From positions 931,317-995,316 of the forward strand of contig BCKL01000008.1 of the NCBI GenBank assembly GCA_001600635.1: a DNA stretch of 64,000 nucleotides. The letters run 5' to 3'. How positions within the stretch are numbered: the first letter of the stretch is position 1; each line of letters opens with the position of its first letter. The notes under the pieces were generated by a model. The model was not told the origin of the DNA, did no database searches, and saw only the letters and a program-made list of their open reading frames with translations. Source of the stretch: Leucosporidium creatinivorum. Its lineage: Eukaryota > Basidiomycota > Microbotryomycetes > Leucosporidiales > Leucosporidiaceae. Both the position numbers and the translations under genes were made by a program. Shown piece by piece: positions 1 to 13,215 of the stretch.

Positions 1-1951
1 CTCGGCGCTCGCGGAGTCGTCAAGTTCGCGCGTGTCAAGCTTTGGGGCAGACTCACCATCAGCAAAGAGTCCAGCGCCACAATCTTTGATGCAAGCGCCA
101 TTCTTNAGGTACAAGGTCTTGCTGTGGAGGGAAAGATGCGTCAACAGGCGGCGCCATCTCCTGGAGAGGACTGACGAACCAAGACGTCGCGGCAGTGCTG
201 GTGCAAGTAGCCGCATCAGAGTCGGCGCATCCAAGGCAGGAGTGGGTTTTATCTGCGAGTCGAGAGCAGGGCGGGTTGAGGTAAGAGGAGAGGAAGAGTG
301 TGAGTCAGCTTCGGCGTCGGCGACCTCTAAGCAGACCGAGGCGAGCCGAGAGAAAGAGGACGGACCATCGGTATAGGAAGCTCCCTGACAGGTCTGAGTG
401 CATCCGCCATTCTGNAGGTAGTACTTGTCCTTGCTGCAAAGAGAGGATGGTCAGCTGAAGCCCTCGGCACTGCTTCGAATCCCATTGAGCGTCATCCCAG
501 TTGAGAGCAGGTACTCACCAGGATGTAGCGGCGGTGCTGGAGCAGGTAGACGCGTTGGAGTCCTTGCAAGCGGCGCAGACATGGTTGGTCGCTGTATGGT
601 AGAGCGGGTCAGTCTCGGCGCAAACTGGCTTGCTCGAGGACTTACTGTCGGGGAAGGTGGCTCCGGCGCAAGTCTTGACACACGCTCCACCTTGGAGAAG
701 AAGAGTCTTGCTATGAATGTTGAGAGCAAGGTCAGCTTGAACTCGACCCGAGATATTACCGCCAATCGCCCAAAACGACGACGACGGAATTGCGAGCTGA
801 AGTAGGTGACGAGGAGGCCCGACTCACCAAGAGGTAGCAACAGTCGAAGAGCAAGTAGCGGCATCGGCGTCGAGGCAGTTCTTGCATGTATGAGACGAGG
901 CTGTTGATGGTTAAAACACGAAGTGGTCAGCTCGGCTATGTTATGTTAGCCCGCGCTCTTTGGGCGCTGCAGGAGACTCACCATCTCCGAATTGACCAGC
1001 GGTGCAGGGGTCAATACACTTGCCGTTGCTGAGGAACTTGGTCTTGCTATAGCGATGGCACGGCGTGTTCAGCCGACGAAGGGAGAGGGCGAATGCCGAG
1101 CCGAACTCACCATGAGGTGGCGGCGGTAGAAGTGCAGGTCGCAGCATCAGCGTCAACGGTAGAGCATGCGGTACAGGCGTTGGCGGCAGCTACAGAGGGG
1201 ACAGAAGAGCGGCGAGTGTCAGTCGGGCTCCCCTTCCTCTCGGCGCTGCTCAACGAAAGGAGAAGGAAGCTTACAGTTGGCGTAGGTGGACGAAGGGCAG
1301 GTAGAGCCGCACGCTCCATTGTACAGATACCATTTGTCCTTGCTGTGAGGCGAAGAGAGTCAGCGACGAGCTCGAAAAGTGATTCTCACGAGGCTCGGCG
1401 ATCCGACTCACCAGCTCAAGGCGGCGGTGGACGTGCAGGTGTTGCTGTGGGGATCAAGCGCGCTGCAGTCCTTGCAAGCCTTGTTCTTGTCGTCCGAGAA
1501 CTTGCCGCTAGGACACGAGCTGGCGCACTTGCCGTCTTGAAGGTAGCCCTTGTCGCAAGCCGTCGCGACTCCCTTGCTGTCGCAGGTAGCGGCTCCGCTG
1601 TCAGGGCATGAGATGCACTTGTTGTTCTTGGCGTCGAGGTAGGTTGCTCCAGTACAAGTGGGAACGCAAAGACCGTTGATGAGGCGGAAGTTGAGGGTGC
1701 TGAGGAGCAAAGAGGGTCAGCGCCGAGCACTTTCAGAGCGCATCGAGGGGCTCACCAGCCGAAGATGGTGATAGTGAGGCCGGCTGTGGGTCTCAAGTTA
1801 GCACAAAGTACGATAGTCGGATTGCGTGGCGGCTGGACTCACGCTCGCGCTTGGTGAGGTCGCTCGCAACGCCGCGGTACTCGGGGGCGACGTGAAGGGC
1901 TGCAGCAAAAGACGCTGTAGCGAGGAGGAGGGGTGCTGTCGTGAGCCGCAT
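1..1951 (-). CDS. Secreted cysteine-repeat (furin/GF-receptor-like) protein, 3' end outside window
   Basis: Starts at ATG 1951 with a signal peptide (MRLTTAPLLLATASFAAALH) and a short pro-region ending in Lys-Arg-Glu, a Kex2-like site. Exons: 1843-1951, 1756-1783, 1412-1699, 1275-1342, 1111-1189, 982-1046, 828-900, 646-710, 519-591, 366-433, 180-252, 57-121, then a GTGAGT donor at 56 leading out of the window. After exon 3 the exons alternate about 65-68 nt and 73-79 nt. Each pair encodes one repeat of the pattern K-x-x-Y-L-x-x-G-x-C-x-x-x-C, then C-x-x-C-x(6-7)-A-x-x-C. The border cysteine is split TG|C across each phase-2 intron. One donor is GTCCGT (365) and one GTTCGT (179). The family matches furin-like/growth-factor-receptor cysteine repeats. 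A secreted or wall-associated role is inferred. Two undetermined bases (106, 415) lie in exons. Paralogues are at 10723-12355, 40951-44266 and 52430-55733. Confidence 0.8.
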
Positions 1952-2979
1952 AGCTGCGAAAGATGAAGCGGGGTCGATGGAGCAGGAAGAAGAAGAGAGC
2001 GAGAGCTGCAGTCGAGAAGAAAGGTGAACGGCTCCCCCACCGGGGTTTCGCATCGTCTCGCGGAAGAACACACGGTACCGCCGATCAGGCTCTGAGACGA
2101 GTTAATTCGACCACGAGGCGCGTAAAACACCCACCGACGGGAAGCAGACGAGAGCCACAGGCGAGAGCTAGGAGCAGCTCGGCGTGGCTGCTTCGATTCC
2201 GTCTCGCCGAGCTCGCTGGAGCATGGGAGCACTCCCTCCTTCGCCGTACGCTGCAGGGAAGCTGCGAGACCTCCCCATCACCCAAGACAGCGCCAGCCAA
2301 ACACGGCTCGAATCTCTGATCCAGGGAAGAGGAGCGGGCGGGCGAGGCTTCTGGAACGAGGCCGACCGGCGATCGATTCATTCCACAAGACGGGGCCCAC
2401 TGCAGGAGGAGCCCCTTCTTGTGACATCTCCTCACGCTTTGGGACATGCTCCCCATCACGTCGAGCGTTGATTGGTCTGCCCCTTCCCGAGCAGCTGAGC
2501 GGCGAGATCCGAGCGACCCCCGGCTCGCGAAATGAAAGGGAGCTCTCGCTTGATGAGGCGACGGGAGGCTCTCCCAAAGCAGGCAAGGAGAGCTGTAGCT
2601 TCATGGTACATGGAATCGGATCCACACCCTTTCACCACCCCCGAGTCTACCGTTTCCAGCGAGGAATTCCGCCGCCCTGCGATCTCGGTCGAAGCCTCGG
2701 TTTGAAATCGACGAGGCGTATGTTTGGGTTGCGTCGAGGCCTCGTGATGGCTGAGTCTGTACGGGTTGAGCTCACTAGCCTTCCCGTACAGGTGAGGCGA
2801 CCTGGCGGCTTTGAGATCGAGACGAAAGTTGGGCCAGCCAGGGCTTCGCCGATAGCAGCTTGGGAGGCGAGGTTTCGGCACAGAAGAACGAGGTGGATTC
2901 CGAGGGAAGCAGGGAGATAAGATCAAAGGGGGCGTAAACGAAACGTACTAGAAGGGGGAAGAAGACCAAAGACCTGCTA
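1952..2979. other. Intergenic, 1.0 kb
   Basis: This stretch lies upstream of the cysteine-repeat gene and downstream of the DMA1 stop. Long open frames occur on both strands (for example 2456-2926 and 2468-2920), but they overlap each other antisense and have no splice-consistent extension or recognisable domain. I see no supported gene here. Confidence 0.5.
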
Positions 2980-5450
2980 TTAGACCGATACTGCCGCCGA
3001 CTCCCGCTCATTCGACGCCGAGTCGTCCATCTCAACATCCTCCGCCTGCTTGCTCTTGCTCGCACTAGCCTCCGCTACCACCGCTTGGTCCCCAAGCATC
3101 GCATCATCTTCCTCCGCCTTCCTCTTTCCCTTGCCATGTCCCCCTCCGACGAGGAGGACGACCCTCCCATCCCCATCCTCGCCCTCCCCATCCTCCTTCG
3201 CTCCATCCGTCTCGTCCTCCGACCCGAAGCTCCCGCTCCTCGCTCCCGCTCCTGCATTCGAAGGTCCCGCCTCTCCCTGCATCGCCATTCCCAAGCTAAC
3301 GGGCGGCGGCGGAGCATACCTCGGGACCCGCCCATCGGCGAGGGTGGAGAGGAAGGTTGAATTAGGCGGAGTGGCTGCACTGGCGAGGGAGGCATAGATC
3401 TCGGATTCGGTGGGTGCGGAAAGATGGTTCGAGGAGGAAGTGTTGATGGAGATGGCGTGGGGAGTGTCGGGCGAGGCGGAAGTGGGCGAGGCGGAAGTGG
3501 GCGAGGCGGGAGGTTCGTCGCGCAGGGAGGAGGGGCGGGATCGACCGAGGCCAGAGAGGATGGGGAGGTGAGGTAGTGGCGTGTTCTCTGCACCGTTGAC
3601 GGCGGACGAGCGACGAGAGAGGCGCACAGAAGGTGCGCGAGAGCCCGATCGAGAGACGGGCTCGACTTCCTCCTCCACGCTTGACATGGCATCGTCCTCG
3701 ACTTGAATGTCGGGCTCTGCGTCGCCGGTAGCGGGTGCTTCGACGGCGACGGGCTCCTCTGGCTCCCATGGCTTAATCTCCACGTCGGCCCCCAAGTCGG
3801 CGTACTGTTCGAGTGGGGAGAAGGGAGGTCAGCTCTCGGCGCGGACACCGCCCGGGGGAAGCCAGACGCACTGTTCGACACAGAGGACAGCAGAAGCCAG
3901 GGTAGTTTTGCGTGATGAGCGGTCGGATGCATTTGAAGTGCTGTTGAGGAGCGAAGGATCAGCTTCGACCATTCGGCGCGAGGAGACAGAGACGACTCAC
4001 GGTCACATGCGAGCAGGGCGCAATGAAGAGAGCTTGGCAGACGGTGACGGGGTAGAGGCCTACAGTGCGACTTCTTTGATGAGCTACGACTCTCAGCTCG
4101 AGGAGCGAGACCCAACTCACAGATGCAGCAGTCGGTCACGCTCGCGACAGGTCCAGTCGCCTTCTTGGCCGGCGTCGGGACCGCCTTGCCCTTGGACTCG
4201 GTGGAAGAAGCGTCGTCGCCAGGAGTGACTCCTCCGAGGGCACGGAGCTGAGCGAGAGCAGCCGTGCTGGAGGAGGGAGGGGAGAGCGAGGTCAGCTTCC
4301 TGCTTCGAATCTGCAGACTCAGGGCCCTCGAAACTCACTTGAAAGCATTGTTACTCCTCTGCCACCCTCGGTTCAACTCGACCCTCATCTTCACGCATCT
4401 ATAAATCTCCTCCGTCCCTCCCTGATAATCGACGCCGAGCTGCAGCACATCCCCGTCCTTGAGCGGGTACGCCCTGCTCTCGGTGTTGGGTCCGCTTAAT
4501 CGGATGTGGTTAAGGAAAGTGCCGGACGACGACTTCGTATCCTTGATGAAGAACTTGCCCGCATCGTCCACCCAAATCTCGGCGTGACCGCGGGAGACGA
4601 CCTTGGACTTGAAAGCAATGCGAGTGGGGTCACTGTTGTTGTTGTGGTGTGAGCGATCGGTGAAGCGTCCAACTTTAAGGATTTGGAAGGCGGTGATGTC
4701 GCGGTCGACGGGCTCAAAGTGGAGGGAACGGGAGGATTCGAGGTGAGGGACTAGGCGGAGGCGGTGGGATTGAGAGTCGGAGGAGGTGGTGGCGCCGAGG
4801 GGAGGGGCGCCTTCGGTCGTAGGAGTGGAGACGAGGTTGCCTGTAGGGTTCGAGGTACTAGCCGTGAGAGCAGCGAACGCTGGCTGAGGAGCGTCGAGCG
4901 CCAATCCGCTGATCGTCTCGCCCGTCGCGGTCCTCGGCCTGCCCGCCGCATCTCCAGCATCAACGCCCACAGGTGCAGGCGGTTGGGACGAGCTCCTCCT
5001 CGCCCTCGAGCGCGATCCCTCCCCCGGCGAACTCGCTCCGTTCGTAGCCCTCTTGGAGAGCGTCCTCCTCAGTGCCGGGAATCCATAACCTCCCGTCCTC
5101 TCCCCTCCGCCGGGGGAAGGCGGTAGTTCCCCGCTAGGCGATCCGTTACCCGGACTACGCCCCCCTGCTCCTGCTGCAATACCGGCAGTCATGCTCGAAG
5201 GGTTGGTATGCCCGCGTGGGCGGCGCTGGATGAATCCGAGAGCGAGTCCGAAGCGGTTTGTGCTAGAGGAGGAGGGGGAGGGTAGAGGGGCGGTGGAGCC
5301 TAGTGCTGGAGAGGGGAGGGAGCTGGAGGGGAGAGCGGGCGAACGAGGTTGAGAGGAAGGAGGAGTGCCGGCGGGTGATGAGTTGGAGGATGACGCTGAT
5401 TGTCCCGGTTGGAGGTGGCGAGGGAGCATATCGAGTGGTGGCTGCGACAT
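2980..5450 (-). CDS. DMA1: DMA1-type checkpoint E3 ubiquitin ligase (FHA + RING)
   Basis: Exons 4339-5450, 4121-4266, 4001-4059, 3872-3940, 2980-3804 give 736 residues in frame. A Ser/Pro-rich N-terminus (1-250) precedes an FHA domain (about 260-370) with the phosphothreonine-binding signature SRGHAEIW and the SSSGTFLNH loop. A RING finger follows at about 416-463 (CCIC, then APCSH-x-x-H-F-K-C, then CPLC), ending in RTYADLGA as in fungal Dma1/Dma2. In yeasts this ligase binds phosphorylated spindle-pole and septin targets and delays mitotic exit and cytokinesis when the spindle is faulty. Unusual is a 270-residue acidic, Ser-rich tail encoded by the last exon, longer than in the yeast proteins, containing a duplicated SPTSASPTSAS stretch. 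The RING itself is broken over four exons. Confidence 0.92.
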
Positions 5451-5579
5451 GGTGTAAGTCGTTACAGATTAATCCGCTTGAGATTCGATTTGAACGCTGT
5501 TCGACCTCTGGTGCTCGTTCGAACTGTCGCGAAGGGGACGGGCGGAGAGCGGCGGCGCTTGGATCGTTAGTTGTCGAGC

Positions 5580-5652
5580 TACAGGGATCGCGGGAAGCTC
5601 GTCAGCTCTATCATTAACAGCTCTGCCTGCTCCCTCTGCCACCCTACTCACC
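5580..5652 (-). promoter_or_regulatory. Probable 5' UTR intron of the DMA1 gene
   Basis: On the minus strand a GTGAGT donor (5647-5652), an internal GAGCTGAC branch-like site and a CCTGTAG acceptor (near 5580) lie upstream of ATG 5450, with no in-frame ATG in the upstream exon. This fits an intron in the leader. The rest of 5451-6318 holds the promoter side of DMA1 and the 3' flank of DAHP synthase, and I see no other gene in it. Confidence 0.5.
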
Positions 5653-6318
5653 TCAAGATGAGGAGCGAAAGATCAAGCAGTTGTCAGGCGATCGCAAAGG
5701 AGAGGAACGGGGGTGAGAAGTTGTAGAGGGCGTGGGCTGTAGTAGAGCAGCGAGAAAAGTGGCTGGTTGCTGGTGCTGCTATATTCGAGTGCAGAGACGC
5801 GAGGAGACGAGAGCGACGGCGAGAGGCAAGAGCCAAGCAGGCGAGAAGTCTCGACTCACTCGACCCCAGCTGGAGACGGCTGAGCCCCGGGTCGAGAGCA
5901 AAACGAGCAAGTCGAGGCGGGTTGCTGCACTACAGAACAGAGATTTCGCACGTTGATCCTCGTTTGGCGAGCTGTAGCTCAGCAGTCGAGTCGACCTCAT
6001 GCTCGACCATCTTTTTCTTCCTCCGCCGCCGCCGATGGCTGTAGCCTGACATGTGAGCCCCGATCTGCTCGTCGACAAACTCCATCTTGCGCCTCTGAGT
6101 ACGTCTACAGTCGACGAGGCTGATAATCGACACGATTAGCAACTCAGCTCGGCGCCGAGGTAGCTGCTCCGCCATACTCTGGCTCGCTCTTCCTCTCACT
6201 GCTCCTCGACACTAGCGCCACAGGACGTGAACGACCGTCCATTTTACGTACTCCCGCCTAAGCTATGTACTTTTCCGCTGCTCCCCTTCTTCCTCCCCTT
6301 CCCCCGCTCGGCGCCACT

Positions 6319-8243
<1,925 letters not shown>

Positions 8244-8856
8244 TCTTGTAGCTGAGTAGGTTTGGTAGTTGGGTGAGAGACGAGAGAGACGAGACGAGGA
8301 TGAGGGAGGAGGGAGAGCTGCGATTTCGGACTTGGCCGTGCAAGAAGTTGACTCGAAGTGGAGAAGTAAGGGGGCTCCAGCGTCGAGGTGGATCTGCTGT
8401 GCGAGTAAACGTTTCTGACAGCTTGGACAGTCCTGCTTCCTTGTAGCTCGATCCTCTGGCACGCTTCGGCGCTGGAGGTCAAAGCGGACCCCCTCTCAAG
8501 AAGGGAACGCCGAAAGAAGAGCGAGCTGTAGCTGTCGATGGGCTGGAACAGCGTAGGATGTGCTTTCCTACTCTCTAGCACCTACCACTGCTCACACGGC
8601 GCCTCCGCTTCCGTAGACCGCCGACTGAAAGCTCGCCGGCGACTTGGAGCGGCGACGAGCGCGAGCTTCACGCTCTTTCCCTTCCGCCTTCACCTCGTCG
8701 TCTGCACCTCATCATCTCATCCTGGCGCTCTTTAGGACTCGCTCGGCTGTGCTCTCCTTTGCTTCTCGTCGCACTCTCGTCTCCCTTCCTGCTCCTCCGA
8801 CCCTTCTCCTCCACCGCCCCTCCTCCTCTCTCCGCCCTCTTGTCCGACACCTCACC
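8244..8856. promoter_or_regulatory. Divergent promoter region, DAHP synthase / GPD1
   Basis: 613 bp between two start codons. It contains long C/T-rich runs on the plus strand just before the GPD1 start (8760-8855), typical of basidiomycete leaders. I see no further gene and no clear TATA box. Confidence 0.5.
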
Positions 8857-10391
8857 ATGTCCTCCAACAGCGCCGGAGCAGCAGCACAGCCAGAGAAATG
8901 GAAGGTCGCTATCATCGGTAAGCTCACCCTTCCTGCTGCTTGATCCGAGGGGAAAGAGCAGCTGCTCAGCCAGCGTTGGGGTAGCGTCGACGACGAGCTA
9001 ATCACGAGCACTCGCAGGATCCGGCAACTGGGGCAGCGCCATCGCCAAGATTGTAGGACAGAATGCAGAGGATCAACCCGAGCTGTTTGATCGGGAGGTC
9101 AAGATGTGGATGTATGAGGAGGAGGTTCGTCGCTTCTCTCTCTTCCTGCTTTCTGTACCCCGTTCACGCTCTCTCATCTCGCTCGCACACACAGTTCAAA
9201 GGCCGACCCCTCACGACCCAATTCAACGAGCAGCACGAGAACATCAAGTACCTCCCGGGCGTCAAAATCGCCCCCGGAGTCATCGCCGAACCCGACCTCG
9301 TCGAAGCCTGTCGCGGAGCCAACGCTCTCATCTTCGTCACGCCGCATCAGTTCATCCCTTCCATTTGCGAGCAACTCGTCGGCAAGCTACCCAAGGGAAC
9401 GAGGGCCATCTCCCTCGTCAAGGGAGTGGAGGTTCACGAGGATAAGATTCACATCTTCTCCGAAGTGATTGAGGAGCAGCTAGGCGTCACCTGCGCCGCC
9501 CTCTCGGGAGCCAACATCGCAGACGAGGTAGCAAGGGATGCCTTCTCCGAGACGACGATCGGTTGCCGGAGTAAAGAGGATGGGGAGCGATGGGTCAGCT
9601 TGTTCCACACGAATCACTTCCGAGTGAGCTTGACAGATGATGTGTTGGGCGTTTCGCTAGCGGGCGCGTTGAAGAATGTGGTAGCTGTGGCTGCGGGGTT
9701 GGTGGATGGGATGCAGATGGGTAATAACGCCAAGGTCGGTCCTCCTTCTTCTCGGCGCTCTCCTTCTCGGCGCTCTCTCCTCCGGCGCGCTGACACCGCC
9801 CCTCTCCTCTCACCCTTTCTGCACAGGCCGCCATCATGCGCATCGGTCTGCTCGAGATGAAAAAGTTCTCCAAAGAGTTCTTCCACGGCATCCGCGACTC
9901 GACGTTCGTGGAGGAGAGCGCCGGAGTCGCCGATCTCATCACCTCGTGCTTGGGGGGCAGGAATCGCAAGTGCGCCGAGGCGTTCGTTACGTCGGGGAAG
10001 GTACGACTCTTCTCTCTCTCTCTCTTGGATACGCAGCGAGCTGCGGGAGCTGACGAGGACTGGCGGATGGAGCAGAGCTTCGACCAGCTCGAGGAGGAGA
10101 TGCTCAAGGGACAGAAATTGCAGGGCGTACAGACTGCTAAAGAGCTGCATGGTATGCTCACTTGCCCCTCTCCGCTTCTCGACTCACTCGAGCTAACTCT
10201 CCCTCGACTCCTCAGCTTTCCTCAAAGCACGAGGCAAGGTGGACGACTATCCGCTCTTCACCGTCGTCGTACGGTTCCTCTTGCTCTTTGCCCAGTTCTC
10301 CTTGTTTCTGCAGCTGACCTTTGACTGTCGCACACAGTACCGCATCGCCTACGAGCATGTCAAGCCTCAGCATCTTACGGCTCACATCTAA
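8857..10391 (+). CDS. GPD1: NAD-dependent glycerol-3-phosphate dehydrogenase, cytosolic
   Basis: Reduces dihydroxyacetone phosphate to glycerol 3-phosphate with NADH. It feeds glycerol (osmotic stress, redox balance) and glycerolipid synthesis. Exons 8857-8917, 9018-9124, 9195-9734, 9827-10000, 10076-10151, 10216-10268, 10338-10391 encode 354 residues, the usual length. Visible are the nucleotide-binding [11 protein letters not shown] loop (about 21-31), the catalytic Lys in the segment [36 protein letters not shown] and [11 protein letters not shown]. The ATG at 8857 is chosen because the upstream in-frame sequence, although open, has no ATG. It is divergent from DAHP synthase. Confidence 0.95.
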
Positions 10392-10722
10392 ACGGCAAGT
10401 CGGGCTCAGCGGAGGAGGGCTGACGAAGGCGGAATCGGTGTATCGCATATAGAATAGGCCAGTAGTTAGTAGTATAGGGTGTAATCGGTCAGGTCTTAGG
10501 GAATCTGCGGCGCTCTGACCGGCCAAAGGGATGGAGAGAAGGAACGCCGAGAACGAACTCTCGCTTTCTTTATTAGCCTTGTATAGCTGCAGAAAAGTAA
10601 GATGAATTGCTGAACATCGTGTGAGATCCCTATTAGCCCCTGCAACCCCTAAAAGAGCCATTCCCCCCCCTCCGAAACCCTCGCCGAACAATCGCCGAGC
10701 TCCTCCCCGCCGCGCGAAGCTA
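10392..10722. other. Intergenic between convergent genes
   Basis: 331 bp between the GPD1 stop and the stop of the minus-strand cysteine-repeat gene. It must hold both 3' ends. I see no gene and no distinct repeat apart from a C run at 10663-10670. Confidence 0.5.
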
Positions 10723-12355
10723 CTACTTGACGTACAGCCTACAGACCTTCTGCGTGCTAGCCACCGTGTTGGCTCCCAGATTCTTGACGAAGCAGTAGGG
10801 GCCGACAAGGGCGACGTCCTCGCAAATTGCGCCTGGCCTGTGAGCGCCGAGCAATGAGCGGATGAGAGGGTTAGCGACCTCGAGCTTTGACGACGAGGAA
10901 TTGGAGGGAGAGGAAAGGGATAGGGAAGAAACGTACATCGCCCATCCTCCGTGATTGTGGATGTAGTTACAATCCACCGTAGCCACGTACGTCTGACTCC
11001 CTTCCAATGGCTGAGGTTCGGGTAGAATCAGCAAGGTCCGACCGCATTTGCAACTGTCGGGAAGGTCCATCTGGATATTGAAGAGGAGTTGACCGGCGTT
11101 GGCGACACAGAAGTCGTAGCAGCCGTGAGAGGTTGCGACCACGGGACCGGTCGTTTGAGCTTCGGGCGTGTCGCGGATGGTTGCGGTGAAGCCCGCTACT
11201 CGGGTGAGGACGGCGTCGGGGTCAACGCAGAGGTTGGCTGTTTGGTGGCAGGGTGGCTGCTTAGCTCGTGAGCCAGGCAGAGCGGGAGCTGAGGTGAGGA
11301 AGGCGTGAAGAAGGACTCGGCGACGGAGGACTCCGAGGAGAGTGCGCCGAGGTGGGGCAAAGAGACAATAGGGACGTACTGTCGGGGTGGATGAACTTCT
11401 GAATAGCGCAGCCGCACTGATTGCCGAGTCCGACGTATCCCTCAGAGCTGTAGTGACGAGGAAGCGAGAAGCCGAGCGCAGAAAAGGGTGAGCAACGAGC
11501 CACAACAGCTCTCCTGCTCGAGCTCACCAGGTAAAGATGAAATCGGCGTCGCAAGTAAGAGCGCGCTTGTCACGAAGGTTGCATGGCGAGCACGTTCGAG
11601 CTAAATTCGGAGACATCAGCACCGAGTTCGGAATTCGAACGCCGAGATTTGAGATCCGAACTTACAGCCTCGAGGCAGGAAGAAGCCGTCGCCACAGGAT
11701 CCAGTGCATTTGCCGTTCTTGAGAACCGTTCTTTGCTTGCTGTAGAGCGAAAAACGGGGTCAGCTTGCTTGAGCTCGCTTGAGCAGCTCGATCGGCGGAA
11801 AGCGAAACTGACCAGGTCAAAGGGCCCGCTGACGTACATGTAGCAGCGTTATAGTCGATCTTCTCACAGGATACGCAAGCTCTTCCTTTGGGGAAGCCGC
11901 CCGCAGGACATTCGGCGACGCAGCGAGGGACTCCTCCGCTCTCCATGTAGATGCCGTTCTGCGCGCGCAGGAGGAAGAAGGGAGACGCGCAAGCTGAAGC
12001 TCCGGCGGTGGAGCATGCGGTAGTACCCTCGCCAAAGTCGGTGCTGCAGGGTGAGCAGGGTTTCGTCTTGTCTGCGGAAGAGGAGCAGGGGCAAGGTCAG
12101 CTGCTGCTTGCGAGTGTGACAGCGGGAAAGAGTGATCACCCTTCAGATATTGGCCAGGAGGACAGACAATGCGAGGCACGAGGTCTGGGTGAAGAGAAGT
12201 CAGCGTGAGAGGGGAGAAAGCCGCCGGGAGAGCGCACCTCGCTCGCCGAGCTTTGAGCCGGGCTTCTCGATGGCGATGACGGCGGGAGGGAGCGCGAGAG
12301 CAGGGGTGAGAAGGAAGAGGAGAGCTGTGATGAAGGCGATAGGTGGAAGGAGCAT
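10723..12355 (-). CDS. Secreted cysteine-repeat protein, short divergent family member
   Basis: Exons 12238-12355, 12140-12184, 11813-12071, 11666-11739, 11528-11600, 11380-11447, 10937-11237, 10723-10837 give 350 residues. A signal peptide (MLLPPIAFITALLFLLTPAL) is followed by a cysteine-rich region with the family repeat (C-x-x-C pairs, junction cysteines split TG|C) and a C-terminal domain with a CYDFC / C-K-C-G pattern reminiscent of the C-terminal domain of the long copies. It lacks the Lys-Arg processing site seen in the others. At one module border where the long copies have an intron, the sequence reads straight through (exon 11813-12071), so an intron was lost here or gained there. 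Function is unknown. A wall or secreted role is inferred from the signal peptide. Confidence 0.82.
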
Positions 12356-13215
12356 GGTGGCGTGGCGTAAGAGGAGAGGGAGAGAGAGGAGAAGCGTCGC
12401 TGTCAAGGTCATCTCCCTTTTCCCTCGATTCCAGAATCAGCTTCCCGGTCTCACTTTCCCCTCTCGTCAGCTGCAGTTATTCATCTTGATTTATGAAAGC
12501 GCTCCGATCCTGCGCCAGCTCCCTCCCTTCCCTGACCGTCCCTGCTCAGCAAATCCTGTCCTCGCTCACACCATTCGTCTCCCCAGCAGCGCCAAGCGAG
12601 TCGAAGGTCACTCCTTCCTCGTTCACAAAGCGCTGAGATCGTTCCCAGAGAGCTGTCTGTGCCCGAGATGGTCTCGCTCTTCCTGGAGCCTGCCCAAAGA
12701 TCATCCTCCCCCTTCATCTCGTCCCTCAGCAGCAGCGGCTCACCGAGGCGGGGCTAGCTACCAGGCAGGCGCAGATGGAACGGCGGAGCAGACCTGATCA
12801 CAGGATTGCTAGAAGCAGTCGTGACCTGCTGCGCAGAGACATACGGAAGGGGAGAAAGGGCGCCGAGCAAGTCGAGGTCGATTCTCGGCGAAGGCGGCGA
12901 CTCATCTCGGCGCAGGCTGCAAACAATTCGTCTATCTTGCTCTGCTCTGTATGGAGTACGTGTTTCTTCTCTCCCGCCTTCGCAACGATCCTCCGAGTTC
13001 AGCGAGCGCCGCGCAAAATGGAGAGGAGGCAATCAGGAGCTGAACAATCAGCGCGCAAGGCGGGCTGGTGCGCTACAGCAGCAAATATCAGCAAATGATC
13101 TGCGCGCAAGCTTGAGACACACTGATGAGCTGCTCGACTGCAACCAGCGCCTCTCGACTTGCCGCTCTCCTCTGCTCTCTACTTCTCACTTCGTGTCCCG
13201 TCGCTGATCACCAAC
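12356..13215. other. Divergent intergenic region, 0.86 kb
   Basis: Promoter side of the cysteine-repeat gene (minus) and of the hydrolase gene (plus). Several short open frames exist on both strands but none shows a domain or consistent splicing. Confidence 0.5.

Noticed and set aside
1408-1710. Apparent Ser-Trp ends of the cysteine modules
   Set aside because: The Trp comes from reading TG into the intron donor GTG. After splicing the codon is TGC (Cys).
2456-2926. Overlapping antisense open frames of about 150 codons
   Set aside because: No ATG-supported splice structure, no domain, and both strands are open as expected for GC-rich DNA.
3075-4139. 354-codon minus-strand frame over the DMA1 locus
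   Set aside because: It is a shadow frame of the DMA1 exons; the FHA-RING frame is the real one.
8644-8856. In-frame N-terminal extension of glycerol-3-phosphate dehydrogenase that looks like a mitochondrial presequence
   Set aside because: The open stretch upstream of 8857 begins with TTG and holds no ATG, and the sequence is C/T-rich leader. The protein without it has the normal family length.
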